Shown here: one piece after another, positions 25,615 to 37,425 of the stretch
How the letters are laid out: each line of letters starts with the position of its first letter
Numbering within the stretch: position 1 is the first letter of the stretch
Origin: Terebella lapidaria
Taxonomy: Eukaryota; Annelida; Polychaeta; Terebellida; Terebellidae
Assembly: GCA_949152475.1 (NCBI GenBank)
Contig: OX424569.1
Coordinates: forward strand, 29,619,950-29,683,949
Length of the DNA: 64,000 nt
Reading direction: 5' to 3'
Translations under genes and position numbers: made by a program
Notes under the pieces: generated by a model
Seen by the model: only the letters and a program-made list of their open reading frames with translations
The model's database searches: none
What the model was told of the DNA's origin: nothing

Positions 25615-26424
25615 ATGATGTGTACATCAGGATTGCTGCTACTGTCATGGAATTTTCTGGATATTTGTGCTAAATTCTCTCTTTATAGTCTAATATGGAT
25701 TGGGAAATCACTGTTGTTCATAACAATTGGATTACTGATGGCGTCTCCACTCGTCAAATACGAGAGGGCTGAACTCTTGGAAATCCGCTCAAGTCCTCTA
25801 GATCTAGCAAATCCCTTGGATTACGATATATTCTTGAAACTCAAGCAGTTACACTTGCTGAACAAGAATGTGTTCAACATCCGCGGCGCTAGAGGCGGAA
25901 AACACCGCCGTAACATTCGGAGCTCTCGCACTGGGTGTAATCAGGCCAACCTCGTGCGGATTAAGTGTGTTAACATTCCTTGTCGTGATGTGAAATCACT
26001 GAACCTCGCACTTGCCAACGCACGCTCAGTACGAAACAAAACGGCGGATATATGTGAATTCATACAAAGTTCTAATATTGATATTGCCGTGCTTACAGAA
26101 ACTTGGCTCACGGTTGACGATGATGTAAGCAGGGCAGAACTCAAACCCGACGGATATAACTTATTGGATAATCCTCGGCCAGACTGTCGCGTAGGTGGCG
26201 GAGTTGCTGTCATCTACAAAGCAGGAATATCTGGGAAACCACTTTCCCCGTGCGTTCATAGCTCGTTCGAACATGGCTATTATGAACTGTTGAATGCTAA
26301 AACGAAACTTGACGTTCATGTCATCTATCGTCCCCCATATTCATCAGCCCATCGCGTCACAACTGCATCATTCGTTGATGACTCTTCCTGTCAGCTGTTG
26401 TTCAAACGCCAAACGTTCTTCTAA
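25615..26424 (+). pseudogene. APE endonuclease part of LINE-gamma
   Basis: Open frame of 269 residues. The AP-endonuclease motifs are in order: NARS, TETW, GGGVAVIY and YRPP. It breaks before the GDFN block, which continues in a different frame. It is a truncated transposon protein and not a host gene. Confidence 0.8.
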
Positions 26425-26820
26425 TCATTGGCGATTTCAACATACACGTTGACCAAGAGCACGATTCTGATTGCATCAGACTGATGCAAATACTAAGCAT
26501 GTATAATCTGCACCAACACGTCAATTGTTCCACTCATAGAGCGGGTCATACCGTCGACCTTATCATCACGAGGGACAACAATGAATTATCACTAAAAAAA
26601 GCCACTCCACTGAATCAGCTCTACTTAAAGTTCAGTCGGACATCCTTATAGCCATGGATCAAAAAAAGCTCACTCAGCTGATCTTGATCGACCTATCAGC
26701 TGCGTTTGATACTGTCGATCACAGTATTTTGTCGGAAATTATGACTAAATCATTCGGTGTAGTGGATAGAGCTTTAGACTGGTTTACATCATATACCTTC
26801 ATGGAAGATCGCAACAGGTT

Positions 26821-27807
26821 GTGGTGAGCGGTACTTTGTCTGATCCATACGACCTCCACCTGGGTGTGCCCCAAGGATCGTGTCTTGGCCCTGTCAAGTT
26901 CCTGGAGTACACAAGTCCCATCTGCAATCTTGTGACTGATCACGAAAAAGTCGTCCACGGATATGCAGACGATCACCAGGTCTACTCCTCCTTTGATCCA
27001 TCTTGCCTTCAAGCAGAACTCACTTCAATGCAGGACTGTGTCTCTGACATCCGCTCGTGGATGAAATCAATGCATCTCAAGATGAACGATGCAAAAACAG
27101 AATTTATTGTGTTTGGTACAGCGCATACCCTTGCAAAGTGTCCAGACATGGCAATCTCGATTGGTGAAGCGACTATGAAACCCGTTGATTGTGTTCGGAA
27201 TCTGGGTGCATTCTTTGACAAGAACATGACCATGGAACAACACATAAAATTCAAATGCAAAGCTGCCTACTCCCAGCTTTACAAAATTGCAAAAATCAGA
27301 AAATATCCCGATGACCGCAGTGCAGAGACTCTCATACACGCATTAGTTCACTCTCATATTGACTATTGCAATTCACTGCTGTTCGGACTTCCAAAGTACC
27401 TCATTCGTAAAATACAGATGGTACAAAACACGGCAGCGAGAGTTCTGTGCAGGCTTCGGAAATATGATAGAATCACTCCGACGTTGAAACGTCTGCATTG
27501 GCTGCCCGTACATTATCACATAAGGTTCAAGATAGCTGTCATCACATTCCAAGCTCTTCAAGGTCATGGTCCCAGATACATCTCGGATATGCTCATCGTA
27601 AAGCGCAGTGACTATAGTCTCCGCTCAAATGATGTCATCACCTTGCAGTCCCCCAGAACTCGGCACACGACACTCGGCGACCGAGCATTCCAAGCAGCTG
27701 CACCCAAGATCTGGAACGACCTCCCACCAGATCTTCGGTCAACAACAGACGTGAATGTTTTTAAAAAAACTCTTAAAACACATTATTTCAACCTTGCTTA
27801 TTCATAA
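26821..27807 (+). pseudogene. Reverse transcriptase and C-terminal part of LINE-gamma
   Basis: Open frame of 328 residues from LHLGVPQGSCLGP through YADD to FKKTLKTHYFNL. The fingers are missing, so it is inactive. The C-terminal third, with RLHWLPV and GPRYISDML, is typical of CR1-type elements. Confidence 0.85.
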
Positions 27808-28461
27808 CTGTCTATAACTTCATTTCTTTTTGTTATTTTAGTCATTCCAGACATTCTAGTCATAGTCCTACATGTATTTTGTACAGCACTATAGAATATC
27901 ATGTAAATGTATAGATATTGTGCTTCATAAACAAATAAACATAAACATTACATGTAGACAAAGAGGCAATCGGACGACAATTGAGGAATAATCTCATTTC
28001 ACGTGTTTATAGTTAATAATAACGAAGGTGTCAACAACAAATGAAACCACCACGCAAAAGAATATCATTATGTTAGTCTATCTGCTAAGTCCCTTTGCTT
28101 GAAACCTCGTTTGGGATGTGTTTCCAACCAAAAATACCCACCTACCATCAATTTTCTCGGATTATGTTGTTGTTTTTTACAGGCTTCCTGTAACTCCGCT
28201 ACAGGAATCCTGCGCGCACGTTGACGACTGTGTAATGGTTAGGTCATCGCGCACGAAAAATTGGAATTTATCACGAATGTACAAAGCCACGCCGCCACCC
28301 TTACCCCGTGATCATATGTATTGCCAGGCTGTGCATATTAAGATGTAGTGCAGTGAAGTCAATATGGAGGACAGTTTTGGAGGGTCATTGATGTTTGGTT
28401 TTGATGACAAGATGGGAAGCTGGTAGTATCATTGTCGGCTGTTGATTGATGTTGTCGATTT

Positions 28462-28617
28462 ATAATGAACAATTATGGACTTTTGTCGAGGTCAATATGT
28501 TTGTTTGCCGACCTGGGAGTTCCAATATTAGGAACTTACAGGTATTTCAATATTAGGAACTTACAGGTCTGCAAACAAACATATAGACCGAGACATAAAG
28601 TTCATAATTGTTTTATT
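28462..28617. mobile_element. Short palindromic MITE
   Basis: ACAATTATGGACTTTTGTC and TATGTTTGTTTGC on the left answer GCAAACAAACATA and GACATAAAGTTCATAATTGT on the right. The centre holds two direct copies of CAATATTAGGAACTTACAGG. No target duplication could be fixed. Confidence 0.7.
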
Positions 28618-28624
28618 ATATATT

Positions 28625-29600
28625 TTTCATTTTGTGTAGAAGTTTTGTGTGTCCTGCAATATCAGATCTTCCAAACGTCTTGACAAATTGATTGCTTTGT
28701 CAACATCAGGACTACCCTTTCTATCGCAAACTCAATGACTGATACAAACAATTTACTTGCGATTTATTTAATTATATTCCGGTAACGAAAGCCAGTCATT
28801 TGCGTCAAAATCGTGCCCATTCGCTGCCAAATGCTTCTCAATTACATGCACACATACCTTGGTCTGTATTTTTGTGTTAGTACTGTGTGCGTTATCGAAA
28901 ATATTTCTAATCTTTTGATCCCTCACAGAGTGGAATCTTCCATTTGCATTTTCATCCTCCTGCATGATTGCCGCTTGCAGTTATGACTGAAAAGTCGTAT
29001 GCACGAGGCCGCGTGTGAATCAAATTACCTAGACCTACTTTCGCGCGTTCTGATTGGTGAAATTGACAATGTGACGTCATAACAAATCAATACGGCAAAT
29101 TGTGGACTGATCAATATGGATCCAAATGGAAAGAAGGTGGTTTTGCGCTGAATATCGTCGTTTGTTGTTTTGATTTCGGAACCTATTCATGTAGTATTTT
29201 ATATATATTATATAATAATTGATCATTATTGACTGTGAATTACGTGTGGCCCTCAATCAAAAAAAAAAATGGCCCGAAATCTGTATTCGCTGGCCACACA
29301 TATAATGTAACTCAACAACCGTTGAGCCCGATAGTATTTCATTTTGCGTGACATGCACTCTGTAGTAATACAACGTTTTATTATAGTGACCATTTTGGAA
29401 TGGCTCATGAACATACACTTGTATTCCTATAAAATTGTGGACGTAGTGCAATTGTTACCATCGAACATGTCATTATGGTCAATGGAAATGGTCATGAACC
29501 TATACGTCTGATGTGTACGTCATTGATTTGATAATTTGATTTATGTGAAATTTATTTCCATTTGAACACTTTCCATTTAAACACAAATGTCGTTCAATAT
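28625..29600. other. Intergenic, 3' flank of copy A
   Basis: No exon is seen. The sequence is AT-rich with scattered short frames. Confidence 0.5.
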
Positions 29601-29604
29601 ATAT

Positions 29605-29610
29605 TTTATT
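29605..29610 (-). terminator. Poly(A) signal of copy A
   Basis: AATAAA on minus within TATAAATAAAATATATATT, the same 3' untranslated motif found after copies B, C, D and E. Confidence 0.75.
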
Positions 29611-30993
29611 TATATACATTATGCGATATCAAATAAAGAGCCGACACTTGTTCAAATGACTCCAAGTGATGAATTGTGCATCACTTTTTATGCTAATTGT
29701 AAGTTACTTTGTGACGGATCATGATTAACCAAGCTTAAATGTTGAAAACTTTCATTAAGCATTTCAAAATGTAATCAACTGGGCTTTTCCAGGCCTGAAA
29801 AAAATGGAAAAAAAATGAGCCAACATTACTTTATTATTTGAGCTCGAACCATGCAGTCTGATACATGATTGTACATTTCAATGTAGAAATACACTATAAT
29901 GATATATAACGTACGAGATGTTGCATTTTGAAACATAGGATTAATAATGAGAAAATTGATATGACCGTACACTTATAATACCTACCACTCAATGAAGATA
30001 TAGCAGAGTTTGACGTCTGCATCCTGGCTCCAGTGGTACACCAGCCTCAAGTAGCTACACGTGTCTGCACACCGACATCTGTAGCTGCAGCGCTGTGGAT
30101 CAGCCCCAAGCGAATCCACGTGTGTGGTGTTACACTTCTGGAAGCGTCCAGTCCAGGCCTCGTCATGACTTGTGGGAACGGCAAATACGTACATCGCCTT
30201 CTGGCAATCCAAGCCACTACCCTGGATGTCCACATCTAGGGCCCCAGTGGCAGCGTCCAGGGGCAGGCGCAGACTGAGTGGCGCATGTTGTCCGTGAAAC
30301 ACTCGACAGTCCACAGTGATGTTGGAGTCAAATGTGGTAGAAATTGTTGAGTCGAACAGAGCGCTAACTGGTGCTAGCTGATATTTGCAGGCCCTGTTAG
30401 TTACATATTAATATATAGTATGCGCTTGGAGCGAGTTGATTTATTTCGGTATGGAAGTTTGGTCTTGCGTATGATAAGTCCTGAATGCATAGAAAAGAAG
30501 GTTTTCCCCCTTTTTTTTAGACTGATAATTTTTCTTTTACACTTATTCGTATATTCAATCAATATATTATTATATATTAATTTCATTGTTTAATTTTCAC
30601 GGCCGCTCCATCTATATCCTACTTATATACCAAATCTGTTGCTTCCAAGATATTCAACTACAAACAAACATTGAATGATTTAGATATGGATGATCTCTGA
30701 CATAACCCACCCTCCTGCACTTGCATTAACTCTCCGTTCATACACGATCCAGTTGGGCATGTTATTTTAGGTGACCTCGATATAGTGGAGAATGAATCAT
30801 TGAAAGACATTTTGTCCAAAGGTCCCAAATATAAACAGCCCATGTCGTTTTCATGGAGATACAATTTTAAGCTAATCATGGATGCAGTTGAGGAGTATGC
30901 AAGAAAATGGACAAAGCGAGAAAAGGCAGACACTGATTCTCTGTCAGAATGGGTCATTAGTTTAGGTCATTAGTAAACACACGCGTTGATGTT

Positions 30994-31566
30994 TTGTCAA
31001 AGTCAGTTAGTACCAAATATAGCTCTGTCTTCAATGATCCCGTGGCTACTAATAATTTGTTGAAACTTCAAGAAAGGTTCGTCATTGTCCTTGCAGATAA
31101 AGCTTCTAATAATGTTGTTTTTGTTTGTAAAGCATACTATATACAGTGCCTGTTTGACGAACTCGGTATTGTTAACAGTATTGATTCCAATAGTACATAC
31201 CAAGCCATTACCGTGCCCGAACAGGATATCTTATCAAATCATGTGTCTGTATTGCATTCGTTTGGTATTACTACCTCATGTAAAGATTCTAATCTACCAA
31301 ACTTATATTGGATCCCAAAATTACACAAATATCCACACAAACAAAGATATATTTCAAGTTCAGCATCATGTTCTACCAAAGCCCTTTCTAAAATATTAAC
31401 TGTTATATTGTCTAAAATTATACAGGGTCTCCAAAAGTACTTTGAAATCATCTATTCTAGAAGTGGTATAAACCAAATGTGGATATTAGAAAAATCCAAA
31501 TCTTTATTGGAATATCTACATGCTCACACAATTTCAAAAGTAACGTCTATCAAAACATTTGATTGA
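30994..31566 (+). pseudogene. Penelope-like RT, N-terminal half
   Basis: Open frame of 190 residues with the IPKLHK block and the SRSGINQMWIL block. It ends at a TGA inside the DFSTLYTTIP region. Confidence 0.75.
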
Positions 31567-31815
31567 TCCACTTTGTACACAACTATACCTCATTCTGAAC
31601 TGAAGTCTCAGCTTTAAAAAACTAATCAATAATTCATTTTTCTCTAAAAAGGGACAACGTCGGTACCACTATATTGTAGTTAAATATAATACCGCTTATT
31701 TTATTAGAAACGACTCTGATGCCCCATACGAGTATACTGAAATAGATGTGGTATATATGGTTAATTTTCTGATTGATTTGGTGGTCGAATATTTCAACAA
31801 ACTATTGGTGTTCCC

Positions 31816-32412
31816 ATGGGTACAAACTGTTCACCATTATTGGCAGACCTGTTTTCATACTCATATGAATCAGATTTTATCCAACATTTACAACGAGGAG
31901 GTTCTGTGAAACTAACATGTAATTTTAATTTCACTTTCCGATACATAGATGATGTATTGTCGCTAAATAATCCCAAGTTTGGTGATTATTTGGATGTTAT
32001 ATATCCTAAAGAACTTGAAACTAAGGATACTACAGACTCCGCTAATTTTTCCAGCTATCTAGACTTGAGGTTGGAGATTGATAATGATTTTAACCTGTCA
32101 ACTAGATTATGTGACAAAAGTGGTGATTTCAATTTTTCCATAGTCAATTTTCCTTTTCTAACCAGCAACATTCCTATGTCACTGGCATATTGTGTGTTTG
32201 TTTCTCAACTTATACGCTATTCCAGAGCTAGTTGCAAATATGAGGACTTTGTTTATCAAAGTGACCAGCTAGTCTCTAAACTGCTGCGTAAAGGATATGT
32301 TATACCAAGACTTATAGCTGCGTTTAAGAAATTATATGGACGTCATCATGATCTGGTTGATAAATACACCAAATCCATGTCTGCCATGCAGCTAGATCTA
32401 TTTTCATGTTAA
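31816..32412 (+). pseudogene. Penelope-like RT, C-terminal half
   Basis: Open frame of 198 residues from MGTNCSPLLADLF through YIDD and the thumb to MQLDLFSC. The catalytic YIDD pair is intact, but the protein is split from its N-terminal half. Confidence 0.75.
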
Positions 32413-32552
32413 TTTTGGGGGATTCATGACGGGTGCCACTAGTGGGGCAGGAAATGATCACTCTTTCCAGAACACCTGATTTCACCTCCTAATGGCCATT
32501 TTTGGGGGTTCATGAGTTTCCCTGTCATTTTTGTTTTCTCTCACTTCGTGGG

Positions 32553-32620
32553 CCTGATATGACTTTCTGTCCCCCGGACTATGAGATTGGATAACGGGCC
32601 CTGTTTTGTCTCAATAATAC
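32553..32620. repeat. Dispersed repeat, copy 2
   Basis: Same block as 15612-15680. It lies between the Penelope-like element and exon 2 of copy A, and could be a terminal part of that element, but the 15.6 kb site has no RT beside it. Confidence 0.7.
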
Positions 32621-33429
32621 TTGATGTCCAGTAGAAAGAACTATGTGTTTGGTTGGGCTCGGTTTTTTTCCCAAAAATGTTTGAAGTAAGGTCTTCTATT
32701 ATCGTCATTAGGTCAGATTTCAATACAGGAATGGGACAATTACCTGAAGACAGCAATTCATAGTAGATATACGCTGGATATACAGCGTATTGTTGAACAT
32801 TCCTGCTGACGATATGAAGCGCGGTGACATCGTCAGTTGTTTTATATTCCAAAGAGAGGCAGGTTAAAGTGGTTTCCAACGAGCACACGAGAACCCCCTT
32901 ATCAGCCCGACCATAAACCACTCTTCGATCGTGGCCACTGATTGCATGACCTACAACCACGTCATATGACCAAACTGAAAAAAAAAACAATTCTTCCAGA
33001 CTTACAAATATTTTTTTCCTTTCAAAATACACATTGACATTTCATTATTTTTTCGAACACACATTGACATTTCGGTAGTATTTCAAACATCTCTTTTGCC
33101 ATTACCATGTTTTGTCCAAGACAACAAATAACACATTTCTCAAACGGCATTCAATGATACACTGCTCCGAGCATTTGGAGACATTGCATATTTGTATGAT
33201 ATTTATATCATACATGATCCCGAACTAATCTATTCTCATCAAAGCAATCCGATTTTTATTGTACTCTTATGGTATATTAACTAAATAACAATAAATCAAA
33301 TATCAATAAAAATCAGACACTAATAACAATAGTTCAATTCTTACCATGCGCGGATGAGGAAATGTGGGTACTCGAGAGTAAAAACATGATAAGTGTCAGC
33401 ACAGACGGTCTTTGTCCAAACCGCGCCAT

Positions 33430-33545
33430 ACTATCTTCCTGGAATCATGGGAATCTAAGAGAGATTTAAAAGTGTATATCTTCATGACACGCACATTGAT
33501 CTCAACGTCATGAATATTAATGATGAATCCTCCGGCAATTTCTGT
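33430..33545 (-). promoter_or_regulatory. Core promoter block of copy A
   Basis: On minus it shares AATTGCCGGA, GCGTGTCATGAAGATATA and TTAGATTCC with the regions just before copies B, D and E. GATATA at about 55 bp before the ATG sits where the others have GATATAAAC. Confidence 0.6.
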
Positions 33546-36500
33546 GCTTAAGTTATTTCTGGTCTTCTGGTTTGGACGACGTAATTCGTTGCCACTTCTT
33601 CAAAAGACACTGACGTGTGTTGCAGTTGTCAATGATATTATTAATTTTATTAATGCATGGTAACTATTTACACACTGTCAGACATGCGTCTTAATAATAA
33701 TCAAAGTGCATTATTCATACATAATATATAGGTGTAGTCCCATTAAACTTTCCAGAGTAGTATCCATGAGGACAACGGGCTGCGAGGACGAAGATCGAAA
33801 CAACCTGTAACTGTTCTTTCTATCAAAACACATGGAAATAGACATTTAGTGCATTATGGTTGACACAAAAGAAGACTTATATATGTCATTATTCCTACTC
33901 ACAAAGACAGCTACACGGCGACAATAATGAACTCGATTAATCCCTTTGGGAAACTTAGCTGGATATCTGAGCGTATGATTGGTGGATAGCAATCGAATGA
34001 TATTCATCAATCCACCCAGTATTCTGGGAAGGATCAAGGATTCGTGAAAAAGGGGGTGACTTAAAATTTGAGACAGAGCCATTGTGGCGTGGTTTGGGTC
34101 CGTTGAAGGGCCCTAAAAGCTGAATACCTCTAGATGGCCTGTGGTGCTTAGTGGGGCAATCCTGTGTCCAAAAGCACAGTGCTAGATTGTACAATATTGA
34201 ACTAGATGAGGAGTCGAACGTTGTAAAGTATGGTAAATTGTAGGCCTAAGAACCATAACGGCGTGGGTTTCTGGGGGAGAGGGGGGTGGGGGGGGGGGGG
34301 GGCGTGTACATCTCTCTGTAAATCCACCTCTGATAATCATGATCATCATCATATGTAATACGAGAAGTGTGAGAGATCAAGAAGTCCTGCTTAAATTAGA
34401 TGGAAATACTGCTTATCAAGTGATCTAATTTGTACTGTGCAATGTCATTTATTAACATTATCCTCTAACTAAAAATATGTATGATAGCAACTTAAATGAA
34501 TCATAACAAAATTGGTTGGTCTCCTGCCTCATACTTCACACCTCTGGTGAAGTCTCCATCCTTATCTCCAGACAAAGTTATCTGTATATGCGTACAACAT
34601 TATACAGATGATTTTACATTCCGAACTTTCAACAGCAGAGCGTACCCGGGTGTGATGACCGATAAATCTACTGTGACATATCATTTCTTTACCACACTGC
34701 AAAATTGACACCATCTTAACACCAGGGCGTTGCCATGATGGTGATGATGGTGATAGGATAATACGTACATACTGCATTCTTTTCCTTAGATTATAAGTGT
34801 TTTGTTTTATTTACCAAGTTTCTCTTTTGTAATGCCACTTTTGCTAAGGTCATTGAATTCATTTCTGCAGGCATATTGCTGTTATACTCCGTGAGAGACA
34901 ATTTGTTGAAAACATCTTCATTACCAGGCGTTGATGTCACCTGTAGTCCCTGTTGTATAAATGTATGTATATTTACCCACTTTAACAACTAACTTAATTA
35001 TGCAGAGTCAAAACATAATACTGTAGATTTATGAATACAGGATTTAGTTCCAATTCGGTGGTCATTCTCGATAAACGTGAAACAGATTACGCTGCCCTAC
35101 AGGGACGGATTCAGGAATTTAGAGAAGGTGGGGGGAGGGGGGGGGGGTACAGTTGGATCAATTGAGCAAGCAAACAGACGTGGGGTCTGCTGATAATTTT
35201 CCCGCATAATACCCGACAATACTCGACGCTCCTGGGTAAAAATTCTCCATTGATACCTCTCTTCTGCGTAAGCGAAGCATTGCGTTCAGGCCTGTGGTCC
35301 AGATCCTGTTGATATGTTGTCGTAGATTCCTGTCTTCTCATTGCTACAAATTCCACACAAAATTACAATGATCACCTTGTTCTCAATAATATTTAGACAC
35401 TATTTTTTTCAGAGAGGTGGGAGGGGTATATGCATCACTTTTATCTAAGTAAAATTACACAATTATTTCCAGGCTAAAAAACAATTGGTGTTGTCATGTT
35501 TACCAGTCATCTGGCATGTTCTTTTTATTGCAAAATTATTATGTCAATTAATTGCTCATATCCACCTAATATAATCAGTGGCATCATGAACACTATTATT
35601 ATGTTCTCTTGTGTGGAAATGTTCGTGAACAAATTATGAGAAAAAATCCCATTAACCCAATTACTCCCCCAATATGTTCTCGCTTGGATAATTTTAAAAT
35701 TGAAATATATTTCAGGGGAATGCAGGAACAAAAGTGTACAAAAATACAATATTCGACCTAGATCATGCTTTCACCGATTGTTTGCTCTGAATATAAGGGG
35801 GCGGGCTGCGTGGCCATTCAATCTTCCCCTGATGATGTGGCCTATCATAATGTAATGTGGCCTATATTTACACTTGGTTAGTTGTATGTATGTGCATGTG
35901 TCTGAGCCTGTAACTCAAAAGATTATATCCCACTCGTCTGAAAGCATTAAAGACTTAATGATTACCACCTCGGAGCTGGGACATCGTTATTCTATTCTAT
36001 TGCCATGGCAACTGGTCAAATTGTATCTTGTCCGTTCATCACTACTACTAATAACTGTCATGAAATCATTTGATTTTTATCCGCAATAGAAATTGTTCAA
36101 CACAGAATGGTGAGAATGTTCTGATGTAAATTGTGAATTATTTTCATCATGTTTTACACCAGATCTTGGTAAATAATTATCCTGTAATCGAAATTGAACG
36201 ACTCCAATGTTGAGTAAAATCATCATTACTATTTCGCCTGTGACAACAATACTCATGCACCATCGATTACTGGCGAGGCGTAACCTGGCTGTAAAATAAT
36301 TTGCTGTTAATTGTGTTTATTCATGTCCATATCTTATGCTCTTTTGTGTGTCCGTTACTGATTGTAGGCCACATTCTAACTGTCCGTATTTTGCCGGGCG
36401 CGCTCATCATGAATGACAGACCTATTTCTACATTCAAAATTAAAGGAAACGAGAGAAAAATTGAAAATTCCATTGAGAGTGATATAAAATATGATATTAA

Positions 36501-36749
36501 TAATAATAATGTTATTGCAGTTGTGCTATTCCTTCATCTTCTGCGTTGACTTTCTACTTATATGGCAACTACTAGTATTCAGGAATATATGGTTCCAAAT
36601 GTTCAGCATTATACATTGCATGGATTGTTATTATCAGGCAGGAGACTATTCAAATTTGTGATGATTTATCTCGGTTGCTGATTTACATAATCTATTTTAT
36701 TGAGAGAGTAAAGTCAACGAATGATATCGCCCAACATTGAAATTGAATA
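33546..36749. other. Spacer between the head-to-head copies A and B
   Basis: No gene seen. At about 33950-34030 (minus) lies a damaged copy of the block that is open as a short frame before B, D and E (GWIDEYHSIAIHQSYA, then a deletion and stop). Poly(G) tracts occur at 34281-34312 and 35131-35148. Confidence 0.55.
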
Positions 36750-36968
36750 ATGCTTATTTTTCTTCTAATTTGCCTTCTAATCTCTGACACTCTCTGTATT
36801 ACACATAATGTGGTCATGATTATCGGATGGATTGATGGATATCATTCAATTGCAATCCACCAATTGTACGCTCACATAATGAGCCCAATATATCCAGCTA
36901 AGCATCCCAAGGAGCCAATCGAATGTATCAATTTTTCTCATTGTGGGTTTCCTGATGACTGGGAATGA
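36750..36968 (+). CDS. Conserved short frame upstream of copy B (uncertain)
   Basis: Seventy-two residues beginning with a hydrophobic leader (MLIFLLICLLISDTLC), then GWIDGYHSIAIHQLYAH and ending FPDDWE. The last 49 residues align without a gap to equivalent frames before copies D and E, despite clear base differences. It may be a small secreted peptide gene, an upstream exon or only a conserved promoter segment. I do not recognise it. Confidence 0.3.
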   Translation: MLIFLLICLLISDTLCITHNVVMIIGWIDGYHSIAIHQLYAHIMSPIYPAKHPKEPIECINFSHCGFPDDWE

Positions 36969-37261
36969 TGAAATAATGATTATTTCTTCCTCTATGTCAA
37001 TTAAAACCCACCAGTATCTAGTTCCCTGTGTTTTGATAGAAAAAAACGGTTACGGGCTGGCTCGATCGTTATCTCGGCAGCCCATTGTGCCTACGGGCGA
37101 CTATCTGGAACGGCCAATGGGCTCGTACCCATATATTATATATGAATGGTGTACTTTGTTTATGAAGGAGAAATTGCATGATTTACTGCGTAATGTCACT
37201 TGCTGTGCATCAATAATATTAATACATATACTGATGCCTAAAACTCACCCGTAGGTACATT

Positions 37262-37425
37262 TTGAAGGCGTGGCTGCAAATCACGTGGTCCGAATACAAT
37301 ACCGGAGGGCACGGAAATTGCCGGATGTCTTCTCGTCCGTTTCCATGACATTCAGATCAATATGTGTGTCTTGAAGGGATAAACCATTAGAAGTGTCTTA
37401 GATTCAATGATAATCTGCTCAAAGC
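37262..37425 (+). promoter_or_regulatory. Core promoter block of copy B
   Basis: Shared with D and E: GGCGTGGCTRC, GCCGGATGT, ACATTCAGAT, GGATAAACCAT (TATA-like, about 50 bp before the ATG) and GATAATCTG. The B copy also has CACGTG at about 37283. Confidence 0.6.

Larger units (their letters stand above)
25467..27946 (+). mobile_element. CR1-like LINE (LINE-gamma), internally deleted
   Basis: The endonuclease part at 25615-26424 has LALANARSVRNKT, VLTETWLT, GGGVAVIYK and VIYRPPYSS. The reverse transcriptase part at 26640-27807 has LIDLSAAFDTVDHSIL, GVPQGSCLGP, GYADDHQVY and, at the C terminus, the CR1-type VQNTAARVLCRLRKYD and LKRLHWLPV. GDFNIHV survives in another frame near 26430. The region between the endonuclease and the palm is deleted. 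The tail is AACAAATAAACATAAAC. ATTA lies at both edges. It is inserted in one arm of the 23.9-28.2 kb palindrome. Inactive. Confidence 0.85.
23914..28232. mobile_element. Long palindrome inserted in LINE-beta, itself hosting LINE-gamma
   Basis: Termini CACAGTCGTCAACGT and ACGTTGACGACTGTG are inverted, and TAATG flanks both ends (5-bp duplication). The left arm 23914-24830 pairs with 24860-25466 and then, after LINE-gamma, with 27950-28232. Examples are GGTGACACTCGTCTGTTTGT at about 24283 and its complement at about 25361, and TACATGTAG-containing blocks at 24190 and 27950. With LINE-gamma removed, the palindrome is about 1.84 kb. Excision restores LINE-beta as DLTINHD. Confidence 0.85.
19005..28430 (-). 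mobile_element. Decayed non-LTR retrotransposon (LINE-beta) with nested insertions
   Basis: Read on minus. APE endonuclease pieces lie at 28400-28236 (ALHLNMHSLA, GGGVALYIRD), 23913-23655 (EIYRVPNT, MIGTDRNFNYLD) and 23087-22850 (PTINKPTRITQ, ITTDISDHLPI). Reverse transcriptase lies at 22177-20580 (GNYRPISLLPSVSKVLEKVV, LDLSKAFDTIDHEILLKKL, CGVP), then a C-terminal part at 19750-19235 (YGIMLWGSAPKSQL, GPKLWQDLPNDIRTS). The 3' tail is an ACATC microsatellite near 19010-19040. The frames are broken by shifts and by a deletion covering the region from PQG to near FADD. At least four insertions interrupt it. It is closest to LINE-alpha at 57-62 kb in this window. It is of CR1/L2/jockey type by motifs and is not functional. 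Confidence 0.85.
30610..32550 (+). mobile_element. Penelope-like retroelement in intron 2 of copy A
   Basis: Plus-strand blocks of a reverse transcriptase in order: VGHVILGDLDIV and LKDILSKGPKYK (30740-30840), FVIVLADKASNNVVFV, YWIPKLHKYPHKQRYIS, SRSGINQMWILEKS, STLYTTIPH, then GVPMGTNCSPLLADLF, FRYIDDVLSLNN, YLDLRLEI and FYGRHHD-like YGRHHDLVDKY. Stops and a gap between about 31565 and 31800 break it. IPKLHK, the TTIP block and YIDD suit the Penelope-like group. I see no GIY-YIG domain. It is antisense to copy A and confined to its intron. Confidence 0.75.
29764..33429 (-). pseudogene. Copy A of the secreted ten-cysteine family, frameshifted
   Basis: Four exons on minus: 33429-33345 (signal peptide, MARFGQRPSVLTLIMFLLS), 32974-32744, 30393-29986, 29794-29764. 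Exons 1, 2 and 4 have exactly the lengths of the intact copies (85, 231, 31 nt). Exon 3 is 408 nt against 409 because one base is missing near 30378, right after AATATCAGCTA. This puts a TAG in frame five codons into the exon. Downstream the exon stays open in the other frame, with all eight cysteines kept and the C-terminal PGKAQLITF exon intact. So the loss is recent, or it is a sequencing error. Intron 2 carries a Penelope-like element. It lies head to head with copy B. Function unknown, as for the family. Confidence 0.8.
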
